A stretch of DNA of 64,000 nt from Phycisphaerae bacterium (GTDB lineage Bacteria > Planctomycetota > Phycisphaerae > UBA1845 > PWPN01), in the NCBI GenBank assembly GCA_030372985.1, contig JAUCQB010000076.1, positions 80,306 to 144,305 of the forward strand, written 5' to 3'. Under the pieces are notes generated by a model. That model was given only the letters and a program-made list of their open reading frames with translations. It was not told the origin of the DNA and searched no databases. The translations under genes and the position numbers were made by a program. Positions within the stretch are counted from its first letter, which is position 1; each line of letters begins with the position of its first letter. Below are positions 51,596-60,889 of the stretch, one piece after another.

Positions 51596-51727
51596 CATTC
51601 GGAAGGACAGCGTCGAGCCTGCCTCGCCCCTGGCGGGGTCGCCGCGGCGACCGAGACCTGCCGTACGGTTGAGCTCGGGCCGGCAGGTCTCCGCCGCCTC
51701 CCGCGGCTCCGATCACGCCCTACCCTT
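51596..51727. repeat. intergenic palindromic element, second copy of the 27-bp core
   Basis: Core 51637-51663 equals 13906-13932 except for one base. The element runs from GGACAGCGTCGAG to GCCCTACC, again ending GCCCTAC. The rest of 51546-51842 shows no gene. Confidence 0.65.
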
Positions 51728-51842
51728 TTCACACGCGCTCTCACACCCAGGGCCGGACCTGTCAGCCGGTCCGGGCCACGTTATGATAGGCACTGTAACG
51801 GGCGGGCTCGGGCCGGGCAACCGCGGATACGAGGGACGACGC

Positions 51843-52277
51843 ATGACGGATCGGCCACGAAAAGTGCGCGAGATCATGACCACCGAGGTGGTCACCATCG
51901 GCATGGATGAGACGCTGGAGACCGCCCGCGGCATTTTCAACCAGCGGCGGTTCCACCACCTGATCGTCATGGAAGGCGGCAAAGCCGTGGGGGTCATTTC
52001 CGATCGAGATCTGCTGAAGAACCTCAGCCCGTTTGTCGGCGTTCGCATGAGCGAGCGTCCCCAAGATATCGGGACGCTGAGAAAACGCATCCATCAGATC
52101 ATGACTCGGCGCCTTGTCTCGATTGAACCTGACGCCCCGGCCGCCCAGGCAGCCCGCACAATGATGCACCATCGGGTCTCCTGCCTGCCGGTGATCGAGA
52201 ACGGCACGAGCCTGGTGGGGATCATCACCTTGCGAGACCTGGTCCGATGGGTCGTGATCGATTCGATTGAGGAGTAG
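51843..52277 (+). CDS. protein with two CBS domains
   Basis: 144 residues from ATG 51843, with GAGGGA 6-7 nt upstream. The whole chain is a CBS pair: VREIMTTEVVTIGMDETLETA...GGKAVGVISDRDLLK, then HQIMTRRLVSIEPDAPAAQAARTM...NGTSLVGIITLRDLVRW. G-x-(I/V)-(S/T)-x-x-D ends of each domain (GVISDRD, GIITLRD) are the usual adenosine-nucleotide contact. It lacks an output domain, so it probably senses AMP/ATP for another protein. The next gene encodes a membrane protein of unknown function, 100 bp away. Confidence 0.9.
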   Translation: MTDRPRKVREIMTTEVVTIGMDETLETARGIFNQRRFHHLIVMEGGKAVGVISDRDLLKNLSPFVGVRMSERPQDIGTLRKRIHQIMTRRLVSIEPDAPAAQAARTMMHHRVSCLPVIENGTSLVGIITLRDLVRWVVIDSIEE

Positions 52278-52379
52278 ATCCTTCGAGACGCGTGTGCGGC
52301 ACGCCCGGCCGAACGCAGCGATGTCTCTCCACCGCGGCTCGCTGGCAAAGCACCCGGGCAGCGACTAGACTGCCGGCAC

Positions 52380-53036
52380 ATGAGCACAACCCCTGCAAAA
52401 CGCATTGGGATTGGCCGGTCCTTTGCAGCCGGTTGCTGCACGGGCATCCCGGCGGGGGTGATACTTGCCTACCTGGCCCCGATGCCGTTCTACCTGGGGC
52501 TGTTCTTCTTCCTGGTGTTCGGTCTGGTGATCGGTGCGATCATGTTTCGTTTTGGCCGGGGGGCCGTCCCGGTTCGCCCGCTGACGTTGAACCTGACTGG
52601 ATCGGTGGTCGTGCTGCTGACCTGGGGCACGACGCTTGTGACCGAGTATGCGACCTTTCCCGGGCTGGTCGCCCGCCAAACGGAAACCGCTCTGTTTCGT
52701 CGCCTGACGCCCCAACAGAGAGCCGAGGTCGTCGCCAAGAGCCGCACACACGTCATGAGCCAGCTTCTGGGACGGCCCTATGAGGGGGGGGCGGCCGACT
52801 GGCTGGCGGGATTCCCGAAGTACCTCCGGTGGATCGCACGCGATGGTACCATGGAGTGCCCACGCACGGTGGACCCGTCAACCTTCACCTTCAAGACCAG
52901 CCAGCGCAGGACCTCCTGGGCCTTCCGCGTGGTTGTCTCGATGGCCCTGCTGGCCTTTGCCGTCCTCTCTCAATACCGGCTCCTGGCACAGCCTCAAAAG
53001 GGTGAGCTCTCGCCTGACGTTAATCCGTCTCAGTAG
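52380..53036 (+). CDS. hypothetical membrane protein, possibly leaderless
   Basis: 218 residues. Three hydrophobic segments lie in the first 85 residues (AAGCCTGIPAGVILAYLAPM, FYLGLFFFLVFGLVIGAIM, LNLTGSVVVLLTWGTTLV) and one near the C-terminus (VVVSMALLAFAVLSQYRLL). A soluble middle region contains ARDGTMECPRTVD. No family recognised. There is no ribosome site; a -10-like TAGACT ends 8 nt before the ATG, so transcription could start at or next to the start codon. The next gene, bamD-like, starts 254 bp later, and that gap shows nothing. Confidence 0.7.
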   Translation: MSTTPAKRIGIGRSFAAGCCTGIPAGVILAYLAPMPFYLGLFFFLVFGLVIGAIMFRFGRGAVPVRPLTLNLTGSVVVLLTWGTTLVTEYATFPGLVARQTETALFRRLTPQQRAEVVAKSRTHVMSQLLGRPYEGGAADWLAGFPKYLRWIARDGTMECPRTVDPSTFTFKTSQRRTSWAFRVVVSMALLAFAVLSQYRLLAQPQKGELSPDVNPSQ

Positions 53037-53290
53037 GACAAGATCGTAAACCGGCTTCGCGCAGGGAATCGCTGGCATGTCCCTGATGATTCGGCTCCGT
53101 GTACCGGGGATCGAGGCCAAGCCGTAACTGCTTGTCACAGCGAATCTCCCGGCCAGCCGCCCCGGTTGCAGCAGAATTGCCAGGGTGGCAGCGGCCTCTT
53201 ATAATCGGTGACTCTTGAGAGGCGTCAGGCCGGGCGGGCGGGGTGTTCCGCGCGGCCCACGTGAAACCAGAGCCACATGGAACCCTGGCC

Positions 53291-54379
53291 ATGAGTCATA
53301 CCCGTCCGAAGCTCGGTCTCTTTGCCCGTTGCAGTGCTTGTCTGCTGGCTCTGGCTGTCGCAGCCGCTTGGCCGTTGGAATCAACGGCCGGCGAAGTGCC
53401 CGTTCCGCCAAAACGGCACGCCGAGCACCTTGTTTTCAACGAAAAGACCGGCGAGTGGGAACACGGCGTCGAGCCCGTCCCCGGCACCGAGGACGGCGAC
53501 TTGGACATCGCTCGCCAGTGGCTGGCCCGGGGCGAGTACAAGACGGTCTGCAAGATCATCAAGGACTGGATAAAGCAATACGGCGATGATGCCCCGCGAT
53601 ACCCTGAGGCACTGTACCTTTATGGCACTGCGTATCTCGAGCGAGGTCTGTACCGCCAGGCGCACAAGGCCTACCAGGAACTGCTCAACAACTATCCGGG
53701 CTCAGCGTTTGCCGAGTCGGCGCTGTCGCAGGAGTTTCGCGTCGCCGAACAGTACATGGCCGGCAAGCGGAAGCGCATCTGGGGAGGCTTGCTGTGGTTC
53801 AAGGACCGCGAGGGCGGTATTGCGATCATGGACGACCTGGTTGCCAATTACTCCGATACCCCGCTGGCCGAGATGGCCCAGATGGCCAAGGCCGAGTACT
53901 ACTTCAGTCGCGGCGAGCTTGATCTGGCCGAATCGGAGTACGCCACCTTCGCACGGGAGTATCCACGCAGCCGCTGGCACGCCCGAGCCCTCCTGATGAG
54001 CGCCCGCTGCGCCCAGGGGCGCTTCGCGGGTATCAAGTTCGACGAGGCCCCGCTGATCGAGGCGGAGGAACGCTACAACCAGTACCAGCGGGAGTATCCG
54101 GCGGCTGCCGAGCGAGACGAGGTGTCAACGACGCTCGAACAGATGACCGCCACTCGCGCGGACAAGACTCTCGACATCGGCAAGTTTTATCAGAAGACGG
54201 AGAAGTTCCAGGCTGCGAGGTTCTACTACCGGGAAATCATCATCCGTTGGCCCAAGACCCCCGCCGCCCTTGAGGCCCGCAACCGTCTGGCGGCAATCGG
54301 CGAGCCGCTCGAAGAGCCCGCGATGCCTGAGCCACAGGCCTCAGTCAACCGCCTCCGTCAACAGGAGACCCCGCGCTGA
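53291..54379 (+). CDS. BamD-like outer-membrane assembly TPR protein
   Basis: 362 residues from ATG 53291. A signal peptide (LFARCSACLLALAVAAAWPLES) is followed by tetratricopeptide repeats: DLDIARQWLARGEYKTVCKII, ALYLYGTAYLERGLYRQAHKAYQELLNNYPGS, AEYYFSRGELDLAESEYATFAREYP and a last repeat AARFYYREIIIRWPKTPAA. This order and the YPxS ends match BamD/YfiO, the TPR lipoprotein of the beta-barrel assembly machine. No lipobox Cys is visible at the cleavage site, which is unlike enteric BamD. It overlaps the LptE-like start as TGATG; the pair forms an outer-membrane biogenesis operon. Confidence 0.85.
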   Translation: MSHTRPKLGLFARCSACLLALAVAAAWPLESTAGEVPVPPKRHAEHLVFNEKTGEWEHGVEPVPGTEDGDLDIARQWLARGEYKTVCKIIKDWIKQYGDDAPRYPEALYLYGTAYLERGLYRQAHKAYQELLNNYPGSAFAESALSQEFRVAEQYMAGKRKRIWGGLLWFKDREGGIAIMDDLVANYSDTPLAEMAQMAKAEYYFSRGELDLAESEYATFAREYPRSRWHARALLMSARCAQGRFAGIKFDEAPLIEAEERYNQYQREYPAAAERDEVSTTLEQMTATRADKTLDIGKFYQKTEKFQAARFYYREIIIRWPKTPAALEARNRLAAIGEPLEEPAMPEPQASVNRLRQQETPR

Positions 54380-54906
54380 TGCGACGATCATGCAGTCATC
54401 ACCGATTTGTTGCCGTCGATATCGGACGTCTGGCCCTTCTGGCCGCGGGCCTGCTGGCTTGCGGCTGCGGCTACAGCAATGACTCGCTGCATCCACAGAC
54501 GATCCAGACCGTGTATGTCGAGATGTTCCAGTCGCGGGAGTTCCGCCGCGGCATCGAATTCGAGCTGACCGAGGCGCTGCGAAAGGAAATCAACGTCTCA
54601 ACCCCATACACGAACGCCCCACCGGAAAAAGCCGATACCATCCTGTCGGGGGAAGTGCTGGAATGGCGGGAGTCTTCCCTCGGCTGGGACCCGATCGCCC
54701 TTCGACCACGGGAGACGGCAGCCACATTGATCGTCCGCTACCGATGGAAGGATGTCAGGACGGGCAAGCTTCTGCGAGACCGTCCGCGGTTTGTCACCAC
54801 CGTGACTTACGTGCGACCGGCCGGCGAGACGGTGGCCGAAGGCAGGCTGGACGCGGTCAGCAGGCTGGCACGAAACATCGTCGGCGACATGGAAAACAGT
54901 TGGTAG
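54379..54906 (+). CDS. lptE: LptE-like lipopolysaccharide-assembly lipoprotein
   Basis: 175 residues. The signal ends LLACGCGYSND, with a lipobox (LLAC), so the protein is an outer-membrane lipoprotein. The start QTIQTVYVEMFQSREFRRGIEFELTEALRKEI and TILSGEVLEWRES fit the LptE fold, including the two-strand/helix alternation and the CGY start. LptE plugs the LptD barrel in LPS insertion. Its position directly behind bamD and upstream of ftsH is a common planctomycete arrangement in my experience of such clusters, though lptD is not in the window. Confidence 0.82.
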   Translation: MRRSCSHHRFVAVDIGRLALLAAGLLACGCGYSNDSLHPQTIQTVYVEMFQSREFRRGIEFELTEALRKEINVSTPYTNAPPEKADTILSGEVLEWRESSLGWDPIALRPRETAATLIVRYRWKDVRTGKLLRDRPRFVTTVTYVRPAGETVAEGRLDAVSRLARNIVGDMENSW

Positions 54907-54985
54907 TCCGAATAACATGAAGTAGCAGCGGAGATGCCCCGGCCAAGGCGTTTTCCTGTTAATGCGCCAATTGAGGACGCAACGG

Positions 54986-57010
54986 ATGTCTGAGAACCCG
55001 TCCGACCGTGATGACCGCCAGGGGCCCAGGCCTCCAGGGCCGCCCATGCGCATGTCTCGCGGGCTGTTCGGATGGGCGGCCTCCATCATCATCTTCGTAT
55101 TCCTCGCGTTTTATCTGATGTCCAGCGCCGGCCAGCGGCGTGAGCTGACGCCGGACCAGTTCTGGCAGGAGCTGACGGACAACAACATCCAGGAACTGGT
55201 CATCCAGGCCAGCAGCAGCACGATCACCGGCAAGCTCAAGAACAGCCCGGGCAAGGATCAGCCGCTGGAGTTTGAGGTGAACTGGCACGAATCGGCCTTC
55301 AACGACGCCTTCTGGGCGGAGTTGCGGGCATCCGGCGTCCGTTATGAAATCGACCGTACCGGCGGGGCCCTGTTCAACATACTGATCAACCTGCTGCCCT
55401 GGCTGCTGGTCATTGCCTTCATCTGGTTTTTCGTCTTCCGCCAGCTTCGCGGAGTCGGCGGAGGACCGGGGGGAATGCTGGGCAACTTCGGCCGGTCGCG
55501 ACATCGCGTGACCACCAAGGAACACACCAACATCACCTTCGCGGACGTCGCCGGGATCGACGAAGCCAAGGAAGAATGCGCCGAGATCATCGAGTTCCTC
55601 AAGAACCCGAAGAAGTTTCAGCGGCTCGGGGCCCGCATTCCGCGAGGGGTGCTGCTGGTCGGCGATCCGGGCTGCGGCAAGACTTTGCTGGCCAAGGCCA
55701 TCGCCGGAGAAGCCGACGTGCCTTTCTTCAGCATTTCGGGCAGCGATTTCGTGGAGATGTTCGTCGGCGTGGGCGCCTCGCGCGTGCGCGACCTCTTCAA
55801 GCAGGCCAAGGACAACTCGCCCTGCATCATCTTCCTGGATGAGATCGATGCCGTCGGCCGCCGCCGCGGGGCCGGCTTCAGCAGCGGCGGACACGATGAG
55901 CGGGAACAGACTCTCAACGCCATCCTGGTCGAGATGGACGGGTTTGACACCTCCGATCAGGTGGTGGTCATCGCGGCGACCAACCGGGCGGACGTGCTCG
56001 ACCCGGCACTGGTGCGGCCCGGGCGTTTTGACCGACAGGTCTTTGTTCCGCTGGCGGACGTCAAGGGCCGGCTGGAGATCCTTCGGGTCCATGCCAAGAA
56101 GGTGAAGCTGGGGCCCGATGTGGACCTGAACAAGCTGGCTCGCGGCACGCCGATGTTCAGCGGAGCGGACCTCGCGGCGATCATCAACGAGGCGGCCTTG
56201 CTGGCGACCATGTCCAACAAGGACTACGTCGAGATGGAAGACCTTGAAGAGGCCCGTGACAAGGTCCGTTGGGGCCGGGCCAAGAAGAGCCGCATGGTCG
56301 ACGAGAAGGAGCGAATCGCCACCGCCTACCATGAAGCCGGCCACGCCCTGGTCCAATGCCTGTTGCCCGACTCCGACCCGCTGCACAAGGTGAGTATCAT
56401 CCCGCGCGGACCGTACGGCGGGGCCTCTTTCTCGCTGCCGGAGAAGGACCGCACCAACTACAGCACCAAGTGGCTCAACGCCCAGTTGCGCATTCTGTGC
56501 GCCGGGCGCATTGCCGAGGAGATGACCTGCAACGACGTCAATACGGGGGCGTCCGCCGACATTCGTCAGGCCAGCGAGACCGCCCGCCGGATGGTCACCG
56601 AGTGGGGCATGAGCGACCGCGTGGGATTCATCTACTACGGTGATGATTCGTCCCGCAAGACGATGTGGGTCGACCTGCCCGGAGGCAAAGACTATTCCGA
56701 GGAAACCGCCCGGCTGATTGATCAGGAAGTCCAGCGGGTGATCAACGAGGCTTACGCCGATACGCGTCGGCTCCTGACCGAGAATCGCCAGAAGCTGGAG
56801 GCGGTGGCCCAGGCTCTGCTGAAGTACGAGACGCTGGACGCCGCCGAGGTGCACGCGCTGCTGAGGGGCGAGAGCCTGGACCGGCCCACCGTGTCCGACC
56901 TGCTCGATGCGGCCCACGCGGGGGTCGGCGCCCGGGCGTCGGCCGGGCCGGGCACCTCCCCATCTTCACAACCTGATTTTGGCTCGGGGCCGTTGCCCCA
57001 GCCGGGTTGA
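54986..57010 (+). CDS. ftsH: ATP-dependent zinc metalloprotease FtsH
   Basis: 674 residues from ATG 54986 (AGGA 9 nt upstream); ATG 54962 lacks a ribosome site. Two membrane segments ([16 protein letters not shown] and [18 protein letters not shown]) flank a periplasmic domain. The AAA module has Walker [11 protein letters not shown] at about 226, an unusual variant of GPPGTGKT, Walker [12 protein letters not shown] and the SRH region [12 protein letters not shown] with RPGRFDR. The zinc site is HEAGH at about 449-453 with the later Asp in [11 protein letters not shown]. It degrades misfolded membrane proteins and regulatory proteins. A low-complexity C-terminus ends before the GNAT gene. Confidence 0.95.
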   Translation: MSENPSDRDDRQGPRPPGPPMRMSRGLFGWAASIIIFVFLAFYLMSSAGQRRELTPDQFWQELTDNNIQELVIQASSSTITGKLKNSPGKDQPLEFEVNWHESAFNDAFWAELRASGVRYEIDRTGGALFNILINLLPWLLVIAFIWFFVFRQLRGVGGGPGGMLGNFGRSRHRVTTKEHTNITFADVAGIDEAKEECAEIIEFLKNPKKFQRLGARIPRGVLLVGDPGCGKTLLAKAIAGEADVPFFSISGSDFVEMFVGVGASRVRDLFKQAKDNSPCIIFLDEIDAVGRRRGAGFSSGGHDEREQTLNAILVEMDGFDTSDQVVVIAATNRADVLDPALVRPGRFDRQVFVPLADVKGRLEILRVHAKKVKLGPDVDLNKLARGTPMFSGADLAAIINEAALLATMSNKDYVEMEDLEEARDKVRWGRAKKSRMVDEKERIATAYHEAGHALVQCLLPDSDPLHKVSIIPRGPYGGASFSLPEKDRTNYSTKWLNAQLRILCAGRIAEEMTCNDVNTGASADIRQASETARRMVTEWGMSDRVGFIYYGDDSSRKTMWVDLPGGKDYSEETARLIDQEVQRVINEAYADTRRLLTENRQKLEAVAQALLKYETLDAAEVHALLRGESLDRPTVSDLLDAAHAGVGARASAGPGTSPSSQPDFGSGPLPQPG

Positions 57011-57051
57011 GAGGTGCCCGCGGCGCTCTTGATTCCAAGCGGAGATCGTCC

Positions 57052-57513
57052 ATGGCCAACGCCGAAATCGTTCCTGTGGGGATCAACGACCTGCCGCTCA
57101 TCGTCGAGCTCTACAATGAGATCTTCCGCCCCGGGCGCGAGTACGCCTTCTTCACGCATCGCCTGGGCACACAGCGCAACCCGCTTTTGCTCCTGGCCAC
57201 GGTGCAGAAACGTCCAGTCGGGTTCGCCCTCGGCTACGAGCTGAAACAAAACACGTTCTACTGCTGGTACATCGGCGTCCTGGCGGACTTCCGACGCGCC
57301 GGCGTCGCCTCGCAGATGATGGAGGCCATGACGGCATGGGCTCGCGACCAGGATTATCAGACGATCCGCTTCGAGTGCTACAACCGGCATCGCCCGATGC
57401 TTCATCTGGCCATCCGGCAGAATTACAACGTCGTCGGGATACGATACGACGCCGACGCGGAAGACAACCTGATCATTCTGGAACAAAACGTGAATGAGGA
57501 AGCTGCTGACTAG
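57052..57513 (+). CDS. GNAT-family N-acetyltransferase
   Basis: 153 residues from ATG 57052 (GGAGA 6 nt upstream). The fold is seen from INDLPLIVELYNEIF, the beta-4 strand FYCWYIGVLADFRRAGVASQMMEA with the acetyl-CoA loop R-x-x-G-V-A, and YQTIRFECYNRHRPMLHLAIRQNYNVVG towards the end. The substrate is unknown. It follows ftsH by 41 bp on the same strand and may be co-transcribed. Confidence 0.85.
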   Translation: MANAEIVPVGINDLPLIVELYNEIFRPGREYAFFTHRLGTQRNPLLLLATVQKRPVGFALGYELKQNTFYCWYIGVLADFRRAGVASQMMEAMTAWARDQDYQTIRFECYNRHRPMLHLAIRQNYNVVGIRYDADAEDNLIILEQNVNEEAAD

Positions 57514-57689
57514 CAGGGACGATCACAACTGGGCATGTTCAGGCGAGGATGCATGACCGTGTGAGTCTGGCAGCGTGCCGGTCAGGTTGACACGCACCGC
57601 ATTGCGGGCAAGACAAAACCGGAACGAATCACGGTCGGCCGGCGGTTGTTCGGGCGCCGTTTCCGGTTGCAGCGATCAGGAATCCATCC

Positions 57690-58802
57690 ATGACGGACGA
57701 GAATCGAATCGAACGTATCGGCATCTTGACCGGCGGCGGAGACTGCCCCGGTCTCAACGCGGTGATCCGGGCGGTCGCCAAGGCGGCAATGCATCAGCAC
57801 GGCCTGGAGGTCTGGGGCATCGAGGACGGTTTCCTCGGCCTGATCCGCAACCGCATGCGGATCCTGGAGCGGGACGACGTGTCCAACATCCTGACGCGAG
57901 GCGGCACCATCCTGGGTACGTCGAACACCGCCAATCCATCGCGTTTCGTGGTGGGCATCGACGAGCAGGGCAAACCGGTCACCGAGGACGTCACCCAGAG
58001 AGTCGTCGAGCACATCGCCGAACGACGACTCGATCTGATTGTCTGCGTCGGGGGTGATGGAACGATGTCCGGCGCCGCCGGCCTGATCCAGCACGGTGTC
58101 CGTTGTATCGGCGTGCCGAAAACCATCGACAACGACCTGATGCACACGGAGATCACTTTCGGCTTCCTGACCGCCGTGAACACCGCCACCGAAGCTCTCG
58201 ACCGCATCCACACCACCGCATCGAGCCACCATCGCGTGATGCTGGTCGAGATCATGGGGCGGAACGCCGGCTGGCTGACGTTGACCAGCGGACTGGCCAG
58301 CGGGGCGGATGTCATTCTCATCCCGGAAATCCCATACAGCCTCGACGCGATCTGCGACTACTGCATGAACCGCAGCAAGCGCGGCAAGTCATTCACCATT
58401 ATCGCGGTGTCGGAGGGGGCCAAGCCCGTGGGAGGCCAGCAGACGGTCGACCGGGTGGTCGCCGGCAGCCCCGACCCCATCCGCCTCGGCGGCATCAGCA
58501 ATGTTCTCTGCAAGCAGATCGAGGCCGCGACGCGCCTGGAGTGCCGGGCAACCATTCTGGGGCACGTCCAGCGCGGCGGCACGCCGGTTCCGGCCGACCG
58601 CGTCCTGGGCACGCTCTTCGGGCACAAGGCCCTCGAGCTGGCCCTGGCCGGAAGGTTCAACGAGATCGTGGTCAGCCAGAGCGGGCGGATCACCAGCGTG
58701 CCGATCGAGAGCGTGGCCGGTCAGCAGCGGCTGGTGCCGCTGGATCACCCGTTGATCGCGGCGGCCCGCTCGGTGGGAACCAGCTTCGGCGACGAGCTGT
58801 GA
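57690..58802 (+). CDS. pfkA: 6-phosphofructokinase
   Basis: 370 residues. GILTGGGDCPGLNAVIRA opens the fold. CVGGDGTMSGA is the nucleotide site and GVPKTIDNDL the catalytic Asp region; EIMGRNAGWLTL and GHVQRGGTPVPADR provide substrate contacts. At the two positions that separate ATP from pyrophosphate enzymes the protein has Gly (GGDG, ATP-like) and Lys (PKTIDND, as in pyrophosphate enzymes and group III ATP enzymes). An ATP-dependent group III enzyme is most likely; PPi use is not excluded. It catalyses the committed glycolytic step. It converges on the radical SAM gene with an 81-bp gap. Confidence 0.93.
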   Translation: MTDENRIERIGILTGGGDCPGLNAVIRAVAKAAMHQHGLEVWGIEDGFLGLIRNRMRILERDDVSNILTRGGTILGTSNTANPSRFVVGIDEQGKPVTEDVTQRVVEHIAERRLDLIVCVGGDGTMSGAAGLIQHGVRCIGVPKTIDNDLMHTEITFGFLTAVNTATEALDRIHTTASSHHRVMLVEIMGRNAGWLTLTSGLASGADVILIPEIPYSLDAICDYCMNRSKRGKSFTIIAVSEGAKPVGGQQTVDRVVAGSPDPIRLGGISNVLCKQIEAATRLECRATILGHVQRGGTPVPADRVLGTLFGHKALELALAGRFNEIVVSQSGRITSVPIESVAGQQRLVPLDHPLIAAARSVGTSFGDEL

Positions 58803-58883
58803 GCAAGCAGTGGTCCGCCGTCCGCGTGCTATCATCCACACCGGAGGCCGCCGGCCGATCATGCACGCCCTCTTTCTTCTTGT

Positions 58884-60323
58884 TCATCTTGCATCGGCCA
58901 GCCGACGCAGGATATCCCAGTAAGCTCCGCGCATGCCGCGGCCGATCGCATCGGTCAGCACCCGGTTGTCATTGTAGTTGTAGTTGGTCGCGTCTCTGAT
59001 CCGCGGCGGCGGGAAGAACCGCTCGTCGCCGGCGATGATGTCGCAAACCAGCGAGCCGGGGTCGTCGCCGAGGCGCCGATCGAAGTAGAACACCGGTCGC
59101 AGCAGGCTGTCGTTGTCTTCGACGCAGCCCCGCAGATTGGGGTTGGTCGACAAGGGGCCCTGCCGGCGGATCGTGTCCGCCAGCGGGGTACCTGGATAGA
59201 GTCGCACACCGGTGGCCGCCCCGCAACGGTCGGGATCGAGCTGCCTGGCGAACTCGATCGTCTCTCTCACCGACGCCTCGTCCTCGCCGGGGCCGCCCAG
59301 GAGCAGGTCGACCATCACCGTGATCCCGGCCGTCTGGCAGGCCTGCACCGCATCGCGAATCGCGTCTGCCCGATAGCTCCTGCCCAGCGCTGCCAGCATG
59401 CGGTCGCAACCGCTGTCGCAGCCGAAGTTGACGCCCACGCAACCGGCCTGCTTCATGGCCACTGCCAGCTCATCGGAGAACGGGTGCGGGCTGCAATAGA
59501 CATACCACCGGACGCGCTGCCCCAGTCCGCGCCGGATCATCTCACGGCAGACCGCCAGGGCGTGATCGTGCGGAATGTTGAACTCTCCGTCGCACAGGTG
59601 CAGCACGTCGACGCCTTGCTTGAGCAGCGACTCGACCTCCTCGGCCACCTGGCCGGGCGGCCGGCAGCGTACCTGTCGCCCCTTGGCCACCGGGTCGGCA
59701 CAGTAGATGCACGACATCGGACAGCCTCGTTTGGTCTCGACGTTGCCCTGGCCGCCTTCGCGAAAGTAGCGGGCGTTGTCCAGCAGGCCGCGGTCCGGCG
59801 AAACGTCCAGAGCGGCCGGCGGCTGAGGCGGATTGAGCACGCACCGGCCGTCGGCTTGACGCCAGACCAGACCGGGCAGCGTGTGGTAATCCTTATTGCC
59901 CGACAGTGCACGAGCCAGCCGCAGAAACGCCTCCTCGCCATCGCCGATGATGCCGAAATCCGACTTGCAGATGTTCACGATCTCGACAGGAAAGACGCTG
60001 AAGCCACATCCGCCGAGAGCGACCGGGGCACTGGTCAGCGAGCGGATCTGCCGCACCAATTCCGACAACTCGGGCACAAAAAACGCGCAGCTTGGGTAAT
60101 AGCAGTCGTCGGTGTTCCGGAACGTCACCCCGATCAACAGCGGCTCGACACCGGCCAGACCCTCCCGCAATGCCTGCGACGAGTCATCCGCAAAGCACAG
60201 ATCGATCAGGCGAACCTCAAACCCTCCGCGACGCAGACTCCCCGCGACATAGTCCAGGGCCAGCGGCGCGATCGCCGGTTTCATGCGGTTGGAGTTGATC
60301 AGTACAACGGGTCGATCGGACAT
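58884..60323 (-). CDS. B12-binding radical SAM protein
   Basis: 479 residues from ATG 60323 (GAGG 6 nt upstream). The N-terminal 140 residues have a Rossmann-like cobalamin-binding domain (VVLINSNRMKPAIAPLALDYV, GFEVRLIDLCF, VALGGCGFSVFP, FGIIGDGEEAFL). The radical SAM barrel carries C-x3-C-x2-C as KRGCPMSCIYCAD near residue 203, followed by LHLCDGEFNI and GVNFGCDSGCDRMLAAL. A short C-terminal extension ends TNYNYNDNRV. Members modify lipids, nucleotides or natural products; the substrate cannot be predicted. No partner gene is adjacent. Confidence 0.9.
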   Translation of the reverse strand: MSDRPVVLINSNRMKPAIAPLALDYVAGSLRRGGFEVRLIDLCFADDSSQALREGLAGVEPLLIGVTFRNTDDCYYPSCAFFVPELSELVRQIRSLTSAPVALGGCGFSVFPVEIVNICKSDFGIIGDGEEAFLRLARALSGNKDYHTLPGLVWRQADGRCVLNPPQPPAALDVSPDRGLLDNARYFREGGQGNVETKRGCPMSCIYCADPVAKGRQVRCRPPGQVAEEVESLLKQGVDVLHLCDGEFNIPHDHALAVCREMIRRGLGQRVRWYVYCSPHPFSDELAVAMKQAGCVGVNFGCDSGCDRMLAALGRSYRADAIRDAVQACQTAGITVMVDLLLGGPGEDEASVRETIEFARQLDPDRCGAATGVRLYPGTPLADTIRRQGPLSTNPNLRGCVEDNDSLLRPVFYFDRRLGDDPGSLVCDIIAGDERFFPPPRIRDATNYNYNDNRVLTDAIGRGMRGAYWDILRRLADAR

Positions 60324-60423
60324 ATTGAGCCTCGCAAAGGCCTCGCCCGTGGGGATTCCCCCGCGGCCTCATGCCCATGGCTTCCTACCAAGCCGGGTCA
60401 GCGAGGTAGGGCGGCCGTGCCGC

Positions 60424-60480
60424 ATGCCCACGCCGAGCCGTGGGCATGGCACCCAGCATTGCCGTGTGCAACGCTGGGGT
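60424..60480. repeat. two adjacent intergenic hairpins
   Basis: ATGCCCACG / CGTGGGCAT (60424-60447), then CCCAGCATTGC / GCAACGCTGGG (60452-60478) with one mismatch. They follow the 3' end of the small gene at 60484 and resemble the hairpin chain at 62080-62274. Confidence 0.6.
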
Positions 60481-60483
60481 CAA

Positions 60484-60705
60484 CTATGGGCTGTTTCCGT
60501 TGACGATTTCCAGGCTGGTGACGAGGAGCAAATCGATGACCTCGAAAGACTCTTCGGATTTCCAGACCACCGCCGTGCGGCCTCCAGGGGAGCGAGACAG
60601 AAAATCGGGATGGCGGACGTCCAGTTGTCGCCCGGTCGCCAAGTGGATGCGGAACGGCCGGAACGGCTGGGCGTGAAGCCTGTCAGCGAGCGCTTCCGAC
60701 GTCAT
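60484..60705 (-). CDS. small conserved-type hypothetical protein
   Basis: 73 residues from ATG 60705, with TGGAGG 6 nt upstream. The sequence MTSEALADRLHAQPFRPFRIHLATG... DVRHPDFLSRSPGGRTAVVW ... fits a compact alpha/beta protein family that is common in planctomycetes (pattern PFxPFRxxLxxGxxxxVxHP); no function is known. It is driven by the strong promoter at 60727-60754, so it is probably abundant despite its size. No partner gene is evident; the UroD-like gene lies upstream on the same strand behind its own repeat-terminated end. Confidence 0.8.
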   Translation of the reverse strand: MTSEALADRLHAQPFRPFRIHLATGRQLDVRHPDFLSRSPGGRTAVVWKSEESFEVIDLLLVTSLEIVNGNSP

Positions 60706-60726
60706 ATCGAGCCTCCACTATTGTAT

Positions 60727-60754
60727 ATTATACCCCGTGCGTGAATTATGTCAA
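60727..60754 (-). promoter_or_regulatory. consensus sigma70 promoter of the 73-residue gene
   Basis: On the minus strand TTGACA (60754-60749) and TATAAT (60732-60727) are both perfect, with a 16-nt spacer. The predicted start near 60719 leaves a leader of about 14 nt that contains the TGGAGG ribosome site. Confidence 0.75.
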
Positions 60755-60847
60755 AGGAGGCATCTGGCTCCTGTTTGTTGTCCACCCCTCTCATCCATCC
60801 TCTGGCTGCGCCGATTATCCTTCCGTGCTCCACGTAAGATGCTGGAA

Positions 60848-60889
60848 GTAGGGCGGGCTTTGCCTGTCGGCGGGCGAGGCCCGCCCTAC
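60848..60889. repeat. palindromic GTAGGGC/GCCCTAC element overlapping the UroD-like stop
   Basis: Perfect 11-bp arms GTAGGGCGGGC and GCCCGCCCTAC. The right arm supplies the TAG stop of the UroD-like gene (60886-60888). It shares GTAGGGC/GCCCTAC ends with 13891-13968 and may act as that gene's terminator. Confidence 0.65.
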
